From positions 115,351,783 through 115,415,782 of the forward strand of contig NC_081406.1 in the NCBI RefSeq assembly GCF_030272615.1: DNA of 64,000 bases, given 5' to 3'. The notes below the pieces were generated by a model, which was given only the letters and a program-made list of their open reading frames with translations, did not search any database and was not told the origin of the DNA. The translations under genes and the position numbers were made by a program. Positions 45,713-56,625 of the stretch are shown here, one piece after another (within the stretch, counting starts at the first letter, position 1; every line of letters begins with the position of its first letter). Origin of the DNA: Cryptomeria japonica. Lineage: Eukaryota > Streptophyta > Pinopsida > Cupressales > Cupressaceae.

Positions 45713-45725
45713 GTCGAGTTCACCA
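45713..45725 (-). other. PBS-like site, copy 2, adjacent to the LTR
   Basis: TGGTGAACTCGAC on the minus strand, 3 nt after the LTR end at 45729. It is more likely the functional site. Copy 1, ~160 bp away, looks like a partial duplicate of LTR end plus PBS. Confidence 0.55.
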
Positions 45726-45728
45726 AAA

Positions 45729-46695
45729 TGTAAAGTGGAAAATTGGGAGCTTAGTAAATCAACCATGGGGAAAGGAGGATTCACTAAGCTCAATTTTCAC
45801 TTGAGGGAGACTTTACATTCAAAATAGGGGGATGATTCCCCTAGATGCAAGGACTGAATACTAAGAAGATCAATTGTTTTTGGAATGTAATTGACCCTCT
45901 TTTGTAAATTGACTAGCTAGATTAAGACTGAAAATGCTTAATTGCTCTTGAATTCTTGAATGCTTGATCTCTTGAATGCTCAGATGCTTGATTGTTTTTC
46001 ATGTATTGTGTATAATCATGGATGCTCAAATGAGAGGGAAAATCATGGTTGAAATAATGTAATTGAAAGGACTAAAAGTAGAAATTCTCCTCTTTGAGAG
46101 GATCTTGAATTGCTTGAAAATGAAATTCTTGTATCTCCTTGTGAATTTTTGGTTGCCTTCACATGGATTTATGATTTCATGGATTAGAATGATGATCTCC
46201 TCTTCAATGCTTGAAATCTTGACTCTATTGTTGCTCCAAAGCTTGAAGGAAGATTGAAAATGCTTAATTGCTCTTGAATTCTTGAATGCTTGATCTCTTG
46301 AATGCTCAGATGCTTGATTGAATTTCATGTATTGTGTATAATCATGGATGCTCAAATGAGAGGGCAAATCCCTCTTATATACTTACTCGTCAAATTAATT
46401 GATTAATTTTTTGACATGAGCCTACATAGGAGGAATTTTCGCACTTCAAAATTTAGATAAGAGAGGGAGAGGGATCCAAGATAGGTCCCCATTAAGGGGG
46501 ATTGGGGTACCACACCCTGATCCTGCCCTAATTTGAGGAAAGATCAAGGTGTAGGAAGGGTGCATTACTAAGTTGCATGAAGATTTTGATATGTATGAGT
46601 GTAATCAAGTGTCTGATTAGGCCGAGAGGCACAAACACAAAGGCAGACCCAAATGTAGTAAAAAAATACAAGGGGTGAAATTTTAGGATGTTATA
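45729..46695 (-). repeat. 5' LTR of gypsy element 2
   Basis: 967 bp. On the minus strand it starts TATAACATCCTAAAATTTC (decayed from TGTAGC) and ends CCACTTTACA. TATA at 46372-46382. A ~113-bp direct repeat lies inside (45929-46041 and 46255-46367). The start is homologous to the LTR of element 3. Confidence 0.75.
46372..46382 (-). promoter_or_regulatory. LTR TATA box, gypsy element 2
   Basis: GTATATAAGAG on the minus strand; the same word occurs at 59056-59067 in element 3. Confidence 0.6.
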
Positions 46696-46878
46696 GGTGC
46701 AAATATCTCAATATAGTCTACTCTGGGTTACTGTTAATAACCTTTTGCTACAAGCCTTGCCTTATGTCTTTGCACATCACCATTTGCATTCATTGTTTCT
46801 TTGTAAACCAACTTTACTCCTATCACTTATTTTCCTTGTGGAAGACTAACTAACTACCAAGTTTCATTCTTTTAAATA
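46696..46878 (-). pseudogene. Copia element 3, RT fragment
   Basis: On the minus strand it reads NETW, VIGVKLVYKETMNANGDVQ, RHKARLVAKGY and VDYIEIFAP, the first RT blocks of copia. It continues the copia sequence that lies at 55732-58213, beyond copia element 2. Several stops. Confidence 0.8.
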
Positions 46879-46883
46879 GCATC
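46879..46883. other. TSD gcatc (left) of copia element 2
   Basis: gcatc here and at 55727-55731. Removing the insert joins the copia element 3 reading at ...EEIDAI. Confidence 0.85.
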
Positions 46884-48382
46884 TATTGGCATTATGTGAA
46901 CCGGTATGAGGACATAATGACATTGTATGTTGTCATTGATGTCAATATGCTGAAGAGGTGAGAATCGGAATATGAGAGAACCAGTATAACACTATGAACC
47001 GACATTTGTGCCAAAGTGAAGCGGTGTTCTTGTTCAAGGTGAACCGACATATGGTTATGGGAACTGGCACATGGAAGTGTTGTATGACTACCGGTTGGTA
47101 GTCTCAATTTTAGGGTTTTTGGTTGAAGTGCTTCAAGCCTGTGTGGCTCAACCAATGACTTTGTGTGATGAGTTAGCATGATAACAAAGACTAGACTGTG
47201 TTGCCACATAAGACTTGTGTGCATGAAGGATCTTGCATGAAGAAGATTGTTCCTATCTACCTCGGGAATGTGTGAAGTCTATAAATAGTGATAACGTGTG
47301 ATGGGTTATCAGCCACCATGAAATTGGTGGAAAATGAATGATAGATATTAATGCAGTGTGCTCAATGGTAAGGATTGCACCATTTGAATTCCTTAACCTA
47401 ATAGGTTTAGGGTTTAGGGTTTATGCTACCGACCTAACTATTTTCCTATAAGGTCGATGTTGTGACTCTTTCTAGGGTTGTTGGCAAAAGTTGTGTTTGA
47501 GTATCCAAGAGAAGGGATACATGATTCTTGCCAGACCAAAAGGAGAGAAGTGACACCTGTAGAGTGTAAGTGAAAAAGGTGAAGAGGAGCTTAAGTGGAT
47601 CTACATTGGCATTGAGTGTTGTTACCAGATTATTGTAATACCTATTGATCTCTAGCCACCTCAACAATTGGAAAATCCCTTAACAGGGTAGCCTTAACTG
47701 GATTGTTGTAAATCCTTTAACAGGGTAATTCAAAGCTATTGAGTTCAAAATCCTTTAGCTATTGAGTTCTTGAAATCCTCTAACAAGGTAACCTTTAACA
47801 GGGTTTAACCCTTAACCGAGTTTTGTAGCCATCCCTTAACTGGGTGATCTCTATCAGGATCGATTCCTAACAGAACCTATTGTAATGTCTCTAATCGGAC
47901 AAGGCTCCTAACAGAGTGGACTTCTAAAGAGTTCAAAAATAGCTTGTGGGTATTCATCCCCACCATAGTTTTTCCCAATTGGGTTTCCACGTGAAAAATA
48001 TGTGTATCATGTGCGATGCTTTTATCTTGTGATGCTTTTCTATTTTCTATCAAGCATATGATGGTTCTGTGTTTTATGCTTGTCAATAAAACATGTTGAA
48101 CTAGCTATTATTATGATCTGATGATAGATTACCTATTTATGCATAGGGGAGAAATGATAGTGTAGTCTTGAGTTGAGTGAAAAGATAAGTGAGTAACTGG
48201 TCAATGCTTGTCTCAGTCAGTCTTAGCTTACCAGTTGCACTTTGTTTCAAACCGGTGTCATTGTTTGCCAGTCAATTGAAGTGTCTGCTGTTAGACCAAT
48301 TTAGGAATATGTTTTTGTCTGTACTAATTCACCCCCCCTCTTAGTACCAGGTTAGTAATATCAGTTCATCATTGAGTTATCA
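46884..48382 (+). repeat. 5' LTR of copia element 2
   Basis: 1,499 bp, starting TATTGGCATTATGTGAACC (from TGTTGG) and ending TTGAGTTATCA. It contains the cattgatgtcaata word shared with other LTRs and repeated 'cctttaacagggt' words (47688-47860). Confidence 0.85.
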
Positions 48383-48384
48383 AT

Positions 48385-48396
48385 TGGTATCAGAGC
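48385..48396 (+). other. PBS of copia element 2
   Basis: Exact TGGTATCAGAGC, 2 nt after the LTR. Confidence 0.9.
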
Positions 48397-48453
48397 ATCC
48401 TCTAGGTCCTCTATGTTATAAGCTTAACCACTTGAGGTAAAGATCCTAGTCTA

Positions 48454-49300
48454 ATGATGAAGAGGGAAGGTCCAAAGTTTAAGAGAGAAAATTTCAGTAT
48501 ATGGAAAGATAGAATGAAGATATTCATCAGAAGAATGGGTGCTCAACACTAGAGCTATGTTGAGAATGCCTATGTTTCCCCTACCAGTACTCTCACCAAT
48601 GACTAGAAGAGAGAGATGCGGGAGAATGGGCAAGTCATGGAAGCCCTAATTAGTAGTTTATCTGACATTGAGTTTATTGATGTCCAAGATAAGGTAAATC
48701 CCAAAGAGGTATGGGATACTCTTGAAAATATCTATGGTGGTGATGACCATGTAAAACAAGCTAAGGATGAAAGCCTTAGAGGGAAGTTTGAAGATATGCA
48801 GATGGTTGAAGGTGAGACCATTCAACAGTATGGAATAAGAATCAAAACTATTGTTGGAGATATCAAGAGTGCAGGAGGTAAAATAGAAGATTCTATTGTG
48901 GTAAGAAAAGTCCTGAGATCCCTATTGCCAGTCTATGCAATAAGGGTTTCTGCTATTCAGGAGCTAAGATCAATAGACAAGACTAAGGTATCCCTAGACT
49001 CCATCATTGCAAAGTTGACAGCCTATGAGCTAAATAGTTTTGATGGCAGTGTTCAAAAGACTTTGTAGACGTATAAAAATGACCATCTTCCTAAATGAAT
49101 ATTTTATGTTCATTTCCCTATTTAATTAAATCCAATTTATGTGTGTGTGTGGATTGGTATTTTACATATTTTTCACATTTTTAATTCTAACAACCCATTT
49201 TTCCCACATACAGACTTAATCAACTTTTAAAGCTTCTGCAGTACCATCCAGAAAAGGAAAAGAAGCTAGCACTAGTGGTGAACCAAGATAGGGTAGAGAA
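48454..49300 (+). pseudogene. Copia element 2 gag
   Basis: From ATG 48454, MMKREGPKFKRENFSIWKDR opens a UBN2-type copia gag. Next come PKEVWDTLENIYGGDD, GKFEDMQMVEGETIQQYGIR and LRSLLPVYAIRVSAIQEL, typical of the family. Stops at 48550 and 48604. The 149-bp solo LTR interrupts it at 49064. Downstream is a Ser/Lys linker. Confidence 0.85.
49064..49212 (+). mobile_element. 149-bp solo LTR in copia element 2 gag
   Basis: TGTAGACGTATAAAAATG at one end, CCCACATACA at the other, flanked by gactt at 49059-49063 and 49213-49217. Removing it restores the gag reading QKT|STFKASA, apart from one stop. Its first 20 bp match the large gypsy LTR family, while the body is unrelated and tiny. It could be a TRIM-type LTR or an internally deleted LTR. 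Contains a short GT repeat. Confidence 0.75.
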
Positions 49301-50512
49301 ATGGATGATGAGGAGATTTTGATGGCATTTGAAGCTCTCCTTTCCAGGAAACCTCCTAAAGGAACCGGCAAATATAGAGGTAAGCTTCCTTTGAAATTAT
49401 TTTCTTGTAACCGGATAGGACATATTGCTGTAAATTGTCCTAATAGTGACAACAAGGACAAACCAGAAAGATTCAAGAAGTTCAAAGGAGGAAACCAGAG
49501 AAACTATTTTGTAGCAGTTGATGAAGGTGTCACAGATGAGGAATCAGAGGATGAAGAAAATGAAGATATTGTGTTTGTTGCTATCAAAGAAGATGTGTCA
49601 GACAAGAAGGCTCTTGTCTCCTGGTTTGATAATTCCAATGAGTGGATCATTGACAATGTCTATTCTCACCATATGATTGGTGACTGGAGCAAGTTTCTAT
49701 CCTTGGAGGAGTATGATGGTGGTGTGGTTTGCTTTGGCAATGATGCACCATGCATGGTCAAGGGAAGAGGGTCCATCTCTCTAAATGGAAAGAGTAGTGC
49801 TGACAATGTGTACTGGGTTGATGGTCCCAGACACAACCTTCTGAGTGTTGCCTAGCTGAATGACAGTAGCCTCACTCTAGAATTCAAGAATGGAGTTTGC
49901 AGAATCAAAGGAAAGAATGGTGAATTGGTGGCCACCGACATGTAGACCAAAGGTAACCTATTTCATCTAAATGCAAATATAAGTACATCTCTTATGGCTA
50001 AATTTGATGATAGCTGGATATGGCATAGGAGACTCTGCCATGTAAACTTTGATAACATTGTGAAGGCTAGTAAGATCAAGGTAGTTAGAGGGTTGTTGGT
50101 GCTAAGAAAATTGGATAATACCTTGTGCAGAGAGTGTCAATTGGGGAAAATGTCTTCCTCAACCTTTAAAGGTAAATCTTTCACTGCTGACAACTTGCTT
50201 GATCTTATGCATACTGATTTGTGTGGTCCTATGAAAACTAGAAGTGTGCAGGGTGATAGGTACTTCTTGATTCTCACTGATGACTGCTCAAGAATGATGT
50301 GGGTCACATTCTTGAAAGACAAGTCTGAAGCCTTTGTAAAGTTCAAAGAAAGAGCATTAGTGGAGAAGGAAAGCGGTAAAAGGATCAAGTGCCTAAGAAC
50401 TGATCAAGGAGGGGAATTCACTTCCGGTGAATTCAACAAGTACTGTGAAGAACATGGCATCAAGAGGCAATTGTCTACCCCCCGGACTCCATAGCAGAAT
50501 GGCCTAGCAGAG
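49301..50512 (+). pseudogene. Copia element 2 zinc knuckle, protease and integrase core
   Basis: Knuckle LFSCNRIGHIAVNC lacks its first Cys (Leu instead). The protease reads NEWIIDNVYSHHMIGD, where DSG has become DNV. GAG-pre-integrase WIWHRRLCHVNFD and CRECQLGK; integrase core MHTDLCGPMKTRSVQGDRYF, DDCSRMMWVTF and LRTDQGGEFTS. Stops at about 49855, 49943 and 50492. Confidence 0.9.
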
Positions 50513-51180
50513 AGGAATAACTAGACTATGGTTGAAGTAGCTAGAACCATGTTGATTCAAGGAAAGGTAGCTCACACCTTTTGGAGAGAAGCGGTGAGCA
50601 AAGCAGTCTACACAATGAACCGGGTACTCATAAAGAAAGGTAAGGACAAAACTCCTTATGAGTATTGGACTAATAAGACACCTGTGGTCAGCTACTTTAG
50701 AGTGTTTGGTAGCAAATGTTACATCAAGAGGAGTGAACACTAGAGCAAATTTGATGTGAAATGTGATGAGGGAATATTCTTAGGATATTCCACCAAGAGA
50801 AAAGTTCTCAAGTGTTTCAACAATAGGACTCGGAGAATTATGGAAAGCATCAATGTAAGAGTTGATGAAACCTCTGAGAAAACTAAGGAAACTGATAGTG
50901 AGCAAGTGGTAAACGAACTGGTTGCAACCTTCTAGGAACCGGTTGACAACCAACCAAGTACCAGTAACAATGTTCTTACACCGACAAATGTAGATACTGA
51001 TACTGATGGAGATGAGGATGAAGAAGAAAAGTAAGAGGAAGAGGAATCTATCAAGGCCATTCCTCGGTATGTCAAGCTAAATCATGATCCTAAGCAGATC
51101 ATAGGAGATAAGGATGCAGGAATCCTTACAAGAAGAAAGGTCAGAGAAAACTCATGTATGATCTCTGAATTTGAGCCTAA
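50513..51180 (+). pseudogene. Copia element 2 integrase C-terminal part and spacer
   Basis: MVEVARTMLIQGKVAHTFW, KTPYEYWTNKTPVVSYFRVF and GIFLGYSTKRKVLK are copia integrase C-terminal blocks. An acidic Glu/Asp spacer (near 51000-51050) precedes PRYVKLNHDPKQIIGDKD. Stops at 50522, 50741, 50933 and 51032. Confidence 0.85.
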
Positions 51181-52707
51181 AACATTCAAAGAGGCACATA
51201 AAGATGAAGATTGGATCAAGGCAATGGAAGAGGAACTTGACCAGATCGAGAAAAATGGTACATGGTCTTTGGTACCCAGACCAAGCATAAAAATGTCATT
51301 GGTACCAAATGGGACTTCAGAAATAAGTTGAATGAGGATGGAACAGTGATTAGAAACAAAGCTAGATTGGTATGCAAAGGATATGCTCAAGAAGAAGGAG
51401 AAGACTATGGAGAAACCTTTGCTCCTATAGCCAGATTGGAAGGAGTCCATATGCTTCTTGCATATGCAGCTTTGAAAGGCTTCAAGGTATATCAAATGGA
51501 TGTAAAATCTGCATCCCTAAATGGTGTACTTGAAGAGGAAGTGTATATAAAGCAACCAGATGGGTTTGCCCTATCTGAAGACAGTGACATGGTATGTAGG
51601 CTACATAAAGCCTTATATGGCCTAAATCAGGCACCTAGAGCATGGTATGAACGTCTACATTCCCATCTTGTGAAGATTGGATTTGAGAGAACAAGTGAAG
51701 ATAGTAATATCTACTTGAAGTCTGAAGGAGATCAGATCCTGATCTATGAGGTATTTGTTGATGACATTATCTTTGGTGGAAATGACAAGATGAGTCATGA
51801 GTTTGCAGATGAGATGAAGAAAGAGTTTGAAATGTCACTCATAAGGGAGATTAAATTCTTCATTGAACTGTAGATCTAGCAGATGAAGGATGGAATCTTT
51901 ATCACTCAATCCAAGTATGTCAAAGAGGTGTTGAAGACCTTTGGCATGGAAGATAGAAAACTAGTTGGTACTTCGATGGTGACCGATTGTAAACTATCTA
52001 AAGAAGATGACTCAGAATTGGTTGATGAGAAGGAATACCGATCAATGATTGGTAAGTTTCATTATGTAGTGCATAACAGACTAGATATTGCACATGCAGT
52101 TGGCATTACTACAAGATTCTAGAAAAGCCCAAGAGAGTCTCACTTGGTTGCAGTCAAGTGGATTCTTAGGTATCTGAAGGGAATTGTTGACTATGGATTG
52201 TGGTATCCTTATAGCAAGGATTTCAACTTGAAAGTATACATAGATGCTGATTGGACAGGCAATATAGATGACTGAAAAAGCACAACCGGTGGTGCATTCT
52301 TTCTTGGTGGTAGATTGGTCTCATGGATGAGTAAGAAGCAGAGTTGTATCTCTTAGTCTACAGCGGAAGCAGAGTATGTTGCAACTTTCATGAACTGCAC
52401 TCAGACAATTTGGATGAAGCATGTATTAAATGGCTTCAAATTTCCTGTATCTAAACCAGTAAGTATATTTTGTGACAATACTAGTGCAATTAATATCTCC
52501 AAGAATTTGGTTTTACATTCTAGAACCAAGCACTTTGAGCTTAAGTATCATTTCTTAAGGGAAAAGGTTCAGAACAAAGACATTGCACTGGAACATGTTT
52601 CCAGTAAGGAGCAGTTAGCAGACATATTCACCAAGCCTCTCCCAAAGACTACATTTATGTGCTTAAGAGGTGAATTAGGGATGTTGCCCCTTCAAGAGGT
52701 AAACTAA
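51181..52707 (+). pseudogene. Copia element 2 RT and RNase H
   Basis: RT start [19 protein letters not shown], one frame slip near 51275, then [54 protein letters not shown] and the catalytic [12 protein letters not shown]. RNase H: RYLKGIVDYGLWY, VYIDADWTGN, STAEAEYVAT, IFCDNTSAINIS and DIFTKPLPK, ending at 52705. Stops at 51871, 51877, 52120, 52273 and 52354. Asp/Glu/Asp RNase H residues remain. Confidence 0.9.
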
Positions 52708-52909
52708 AAGCATATGCTCTACATCAGTCAGGTATTGCATAGTCAAATTTATTTTGGATTGATGTGTTGAAGGATGCTACTCCTCAGGGGGAGTAGCATA
52801 ATGGAACAAGGAAGCTTGTGCCTCCACTTTGGCATTATTGTCAAAGGGGGAGAAGATGTGAAGTAGAGAGATATCTTTGTATATTGCCATCAATTCCAAA
52901 GGGGAAGAT
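52708..52909 (+). other. 3' UTR and PPT of copia element 2
   Basis: Three tracts: tcagggggagtagc (52786), caaagggggagaag (52836) and caaaggggaaga (52896). The last abuts the LTR. Same arrangement as in the other copia-type elements. Confidence 0.7.
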
Positions 52910-55726
52910 TTTTGGCATTATGTGAACCACTATGAGGACATAATGATGTAGACACCTAAAAATGGTCAACGCTTGCGGAATCATACTTTAACATTTGCGC
53001 ATTGCCTCATTTTAGGTTTTTGCGTCGCATTAACATTTCTTCTATGTTGCATACTTGGTCTTTATCATTTGCGAGCATCAAGTCCTTCTTCTGCATTCTT
53101 CATTTGTCTTGCTTTCGAATTAGGTCTTGTCAATAGCAATCTTCAGTCATGATTTTGGTCGATCTTTGTCCTTGTCAATCTTATCATATTGCGATCGATT
53201 TCATCATCGATCCTTGTCCTTTTCAATCATGTCAATTTGGTCAATTTGTCATTGATTTTTGTCAACCAATCTCAATCAAATCATTTATCAACATTGGTCA
53301 TTTATCAATTCAAAATCATGATCGATATCAATTATCTTCAATCAAGACCTAATTGTCATTCTCGCATTGCTAATTCATCTTCTAGGGTTTCATGATTTAA
53401 TCATTTAACCTTGTGTGTCATTTCTTCCTCTAGGATTAATAAATTATTTATTTATCCTAAGTCTTCTTGTCACAATTAAATGTTCATTTAATTGGCTAAT
53501 TATTCCTCTTTTGTGAATTAATTAATAAATGACAAATTATTAATTAATTTACCTAATTTTCTAATTTTCCATCATTTCTAATTTTCCTAATTCCTAATTT
53601 CCACCTATTTTTTAAATTCCTAATTTTAATTTCCACCTAATTAACTTGTCTCTAGTTCTCCCTATTTTTGTGCTTCGGTGGAAGCATGAATTTCTCATGC
53701 GTCATACTCTTGGCATAGCAAGATGTCATAAGGTTCTAGTTCTCTAAGCTTTGCATTGGCAATATGTCATAATTGATGACATAGAAGGTGTCATAACCTT
53801 CTTCTTTTCACTAAATTTTGCCATTTTGAAATCAATTGCTTCTAATATCCATGTCATGCTAATTTGTTCATCTCTCCAATTTATCTATAAATTGGATGAT
53901 CTTCATCAATCAAAGCTAATTGGTAATCACTTTGTCAAATTAATCAGGTTATTGAATCAATCACGCTTCAAGTACTCTTGTGCCACAATCTTGTCTATTT
54001 GCTTTCATCTCATGTGTATGCACTTGAAGGTGAGATCCACAAACAAAGGCTATTTGGAGAAGAAAGAAGAACAATGGAGCCGCATGAAGGAAGCATTCAG
54101 ATCTACATTTGGTTTGCATAGTATTTAGTTTTGAATGTTTTGTCTTTATGTCTTTATTGAGTGTGTTTAGGATAGATCATTACATTTAAGCTTTCATGAT
54201 TGGGCTAGATTAGTATGTTTATATTGTTTGTGATGATTTCTTAATTCCTATGCTACAAATGACATTGTATGTTGTCATTGATGTCAATATGCTAAAGAGG
54301 TGAGAACTGGCATATGAGAGAACCGGTATAACACTGTGAACCGACATTTGTGCCAAAGTGAAGCAGTGTGCTTGTTCAAGGTGAACTAGAATACGGTTAT
54401 GGGAACCAGCACATGGAAGCATTGTATGACTACCAGTTGGTAGTCTCGACTTTAGGGTTTTCGGTTGAAGTACTTCAAGCCTATGTGGCTCAACCGGTGA
54501 CTTTGTGTGATGAGTTAGCATGATAAAAAAGAACAAATCATGTTGCCACGTAAGCCTTGTGTGCGTGAAGGATCTTGCATGAAGAAGATTTCTCCTATCT
54601 ACCTCAGGAATGTGCGAAGTCTGTAAACAATGATAACATGTGATGGGTTATCAGCCGCCATGAAATTGGTGGAAAATGAACGATGGAGATTAATGCAGTG
54701 TGCTCAATGGTCAGGATTGAACTATTTGAATTCCTTAACCTAATAGGTTTATAGTTTAGGGTTTATGCTACTAACCTAACTATTTTCCTATAAGGTCGAT
54801 GTTGTGACTCTTTCTAGGGTTGTTGGCAAAAGTTGTGTGTGAGTATCCAAGAGAAGGGATATGTGATTCTTGCTAGACCAAAAGGAGAGAAGTGATACCT
54901 GTAGAGTGTAAGTGTAGAAGGTGAAGATGAGCTTAAGTGGATTTGCATTGGTATTGAGTGCTGTTACCAGATCATTGTAATACCTATTGATCTCTAACCA
55001 CCTCAACAGTTGGAAAATCCCTTAACAGGGTAGCCTTAACCGGCTTGCTGTAAATCCTTTAATAGGGTAATTCAAAGCTATTGAGTTTGAAATCCTTTAG
55101 CTATTGAGTTCTTGAAATACTCTAACAAGGTAACCTTTAACAGGGTTTAACCCTTAACTGGGTATTGTAGCCATCCCTTAACCGGGTGATCTCTAACATG
55201 ATCGGTTCCTAGGAGAACCTATTGTAATGTCTCTAACCGGACAAGGCTCCTAACAAAGCGGACTTCTAAAGAGTTCAAAAATAGCTTGTGAGTATTCATC
55301 CCCACCATGGTTTTTCCCAGTTGGGTTTCCATGTGAAAAATATGTGTGTCATGTGTGATGCTTTTATCTTGTGATGCTTTGCTAGTGTCTATCAAGCATA
55401 TGATGGTTCTGTGTTTTATTCCTGTCAATAAAACATGTTGAACTAGCTATTATTATGATCTGATGATAGATTACCTATTTATGCATAAGGGAGAAATGGT
55501 AGGGTAGTTTTGAGTTGAGTGAAAAGCTAAGTGAGTAACCGGTTAATGCTTGTCTCAGTCAATCTTAGCTTTACCAGTTGCACTCTGTTTCAAACCAGTG
55601 TCATTGTTTGCTAGTCAATTGAAGTGTCTGCTATCAGACCGGTTTAGGACTGTATTTTTTTCTGTACTGATTCACCCTCCCATCTTGGTATTGGGTTAGT
55701 ACTATCAATTCATAATTGAGTTATGA
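52910..55726 (+). repeat. 3' LTR of copia element 2, split by a solo LTR
   Basis: 52910-52946 and 54258-55726 together equal the 5' LTR in length and text. The gypsy solo LTR sits 37 bp in. The LTR ends TTGAGTTATGA. Confidence 0.9.
52947..54257 (+). mobile_element. Gypsy solo LTR, 1,311 bp, in the copia 2 3' LTR
   Basis: TGTAGACACCTAAAAATGG to TTCCTATGCTACA, with perfect aatga TSDs at 52942-52946 and 54258-54262. The empty site is visible in the 5' LTR (46915-46930), so both boundaries are exact. Same family as the LTRs of gypsy element 1, in opposite orientation. It keeps the TATA word near 53885-53900. Confidence 0.95.
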
Positions 55727-55900
55727 GCATCTATTTCTTCAACCATTGCATGCACCCATTTTTACTCTTTAATTTCTTCTTCAAAATGAATTGGATCTTC
55801 AACATGTGAATATAAAGAAAAAAGAGAAATCTAACTTGCATTATTTTCACCTTCATTTTTCTCATAAATCTCTCTTAAACTTCTGATTTTTTGCCTTCTG

Positions 55901-55939
55901 TTAGGAGCCTTGTCTTCTCTAACTGGACAAGGCTCCTAA
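55901..55939. repeat. Junction palindrome, copy 1
   Basis: ttaggagccttgtc (55901-55914), 11-nt spacer, gacaaggctcctaa (55926-55939): perfect 14-bp arms. The left arm is an inverted copy of LTR sequence, marking the duplication junction. Confidence 0.9.
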
Positions 55940-56586
55940 TAGAGCGGACTTCTAAAGAGTTCAAAAATAGCTTGTGAGTATTCATCCCCACCATGGTTTT
56001 TCCCAGTTGGGTTTCCATGTGAAAAATATGTGTGTCATGTGTGATGCTTTTATCTTGTGATGCTTTGCTAGTGTCTATCAAGCATATGATGGTTCTGTGT
56101 TTTATTCCTGTCAATAAAACATGTTGAACTAGCTATTATTATGATCTGATGATAGATTACCTATTTATGCATAAGGGAGAAATGGTAGGGTAGTTTTGAG
56201 TTGAGTGAAAAGCTAAGTGAGTAACCGGTTAATGTTTGTCTCAGTCAATCTTAGCTTTACCAGTTGCACTCTGTTTCAAACCAGTGTCATTGTTTGCTAG
56301 TCAATTGAAGTGTCTGCTATCAGACCGGTTTAGGACTGTATTTTTTTCTGTACTGATTCACCCTCCCATCTTGGTATTGGGTTAGTACTATCAATTCATA
56401 ATTGAGTTATGAGCATCTATTTCTTCAACCATTGCATGCACCCATTTTTACTCTTTAATTTCTTCTTCAAAATGAATTGGATCTTCAACATGTGAATATA
56501 AAGAAAAAAGAGAAATCTAACTTGCATTATTTTCACCTTCATTTTTCTCATAAATCTCTCTTAAACTTCTGATTTTTTGCCTTCTG

Positions 56587-56625
56587 TTAGGAGCCTTGTC
56601 TTCTCTAACTGGACAAGGCTCCTAA
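56587..56625. repeat. Junction palindrome, copy 2
   Basis: Identical to copy 1, 686 bp downstream. Confidence 0.9.

Larger units (their letters stand above)
44284..45728 (-). other. Leader of gypsy element 2
   Basis: A 1.4 kb AT-rich untranslated region with many aaaattagggtt words. It includes the 26-bp palindrome (44784-44809) and two PBS-like sites. Confidence 0.55.
42213..46695 (-). mobile_element. Gypsy element 2, truncated (5' LTR, leader, gag)
   Basis: A minus-strand element has its 5' LTR at 45729-46695, a PBS-like site, a long leader, and gag-type frames down to 42213, where it is cut off. It is clearly the same family as gypsy element 3 (58214-64000), with colinear Gag sequences. 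It lies beside copia element 3 at 46696. Confidence 0.8.
46884..55726 (+). mobile_element. Copia element 2, full length with two nested solo LTRs
   Basis: LTRs at 46884-48382 and 52910-55726 (the latter split by a solo LTR; net ~1.5 kb), exact initiator-Met PBS, gag-PR-IN-RT-RH in copia order, PPT and TSD gcatc. All frames carry stops, so it is dead, but every domain is legible. Confidence 0.9.

Noticed and set aside
49065-49213. GT...AG intron in copia element 2 gag
   Set aside because: The ends also fit GT/AG, but a gactt duplication, TG...CA ends and restored reading after exact removal favour a solo LTR insertion.
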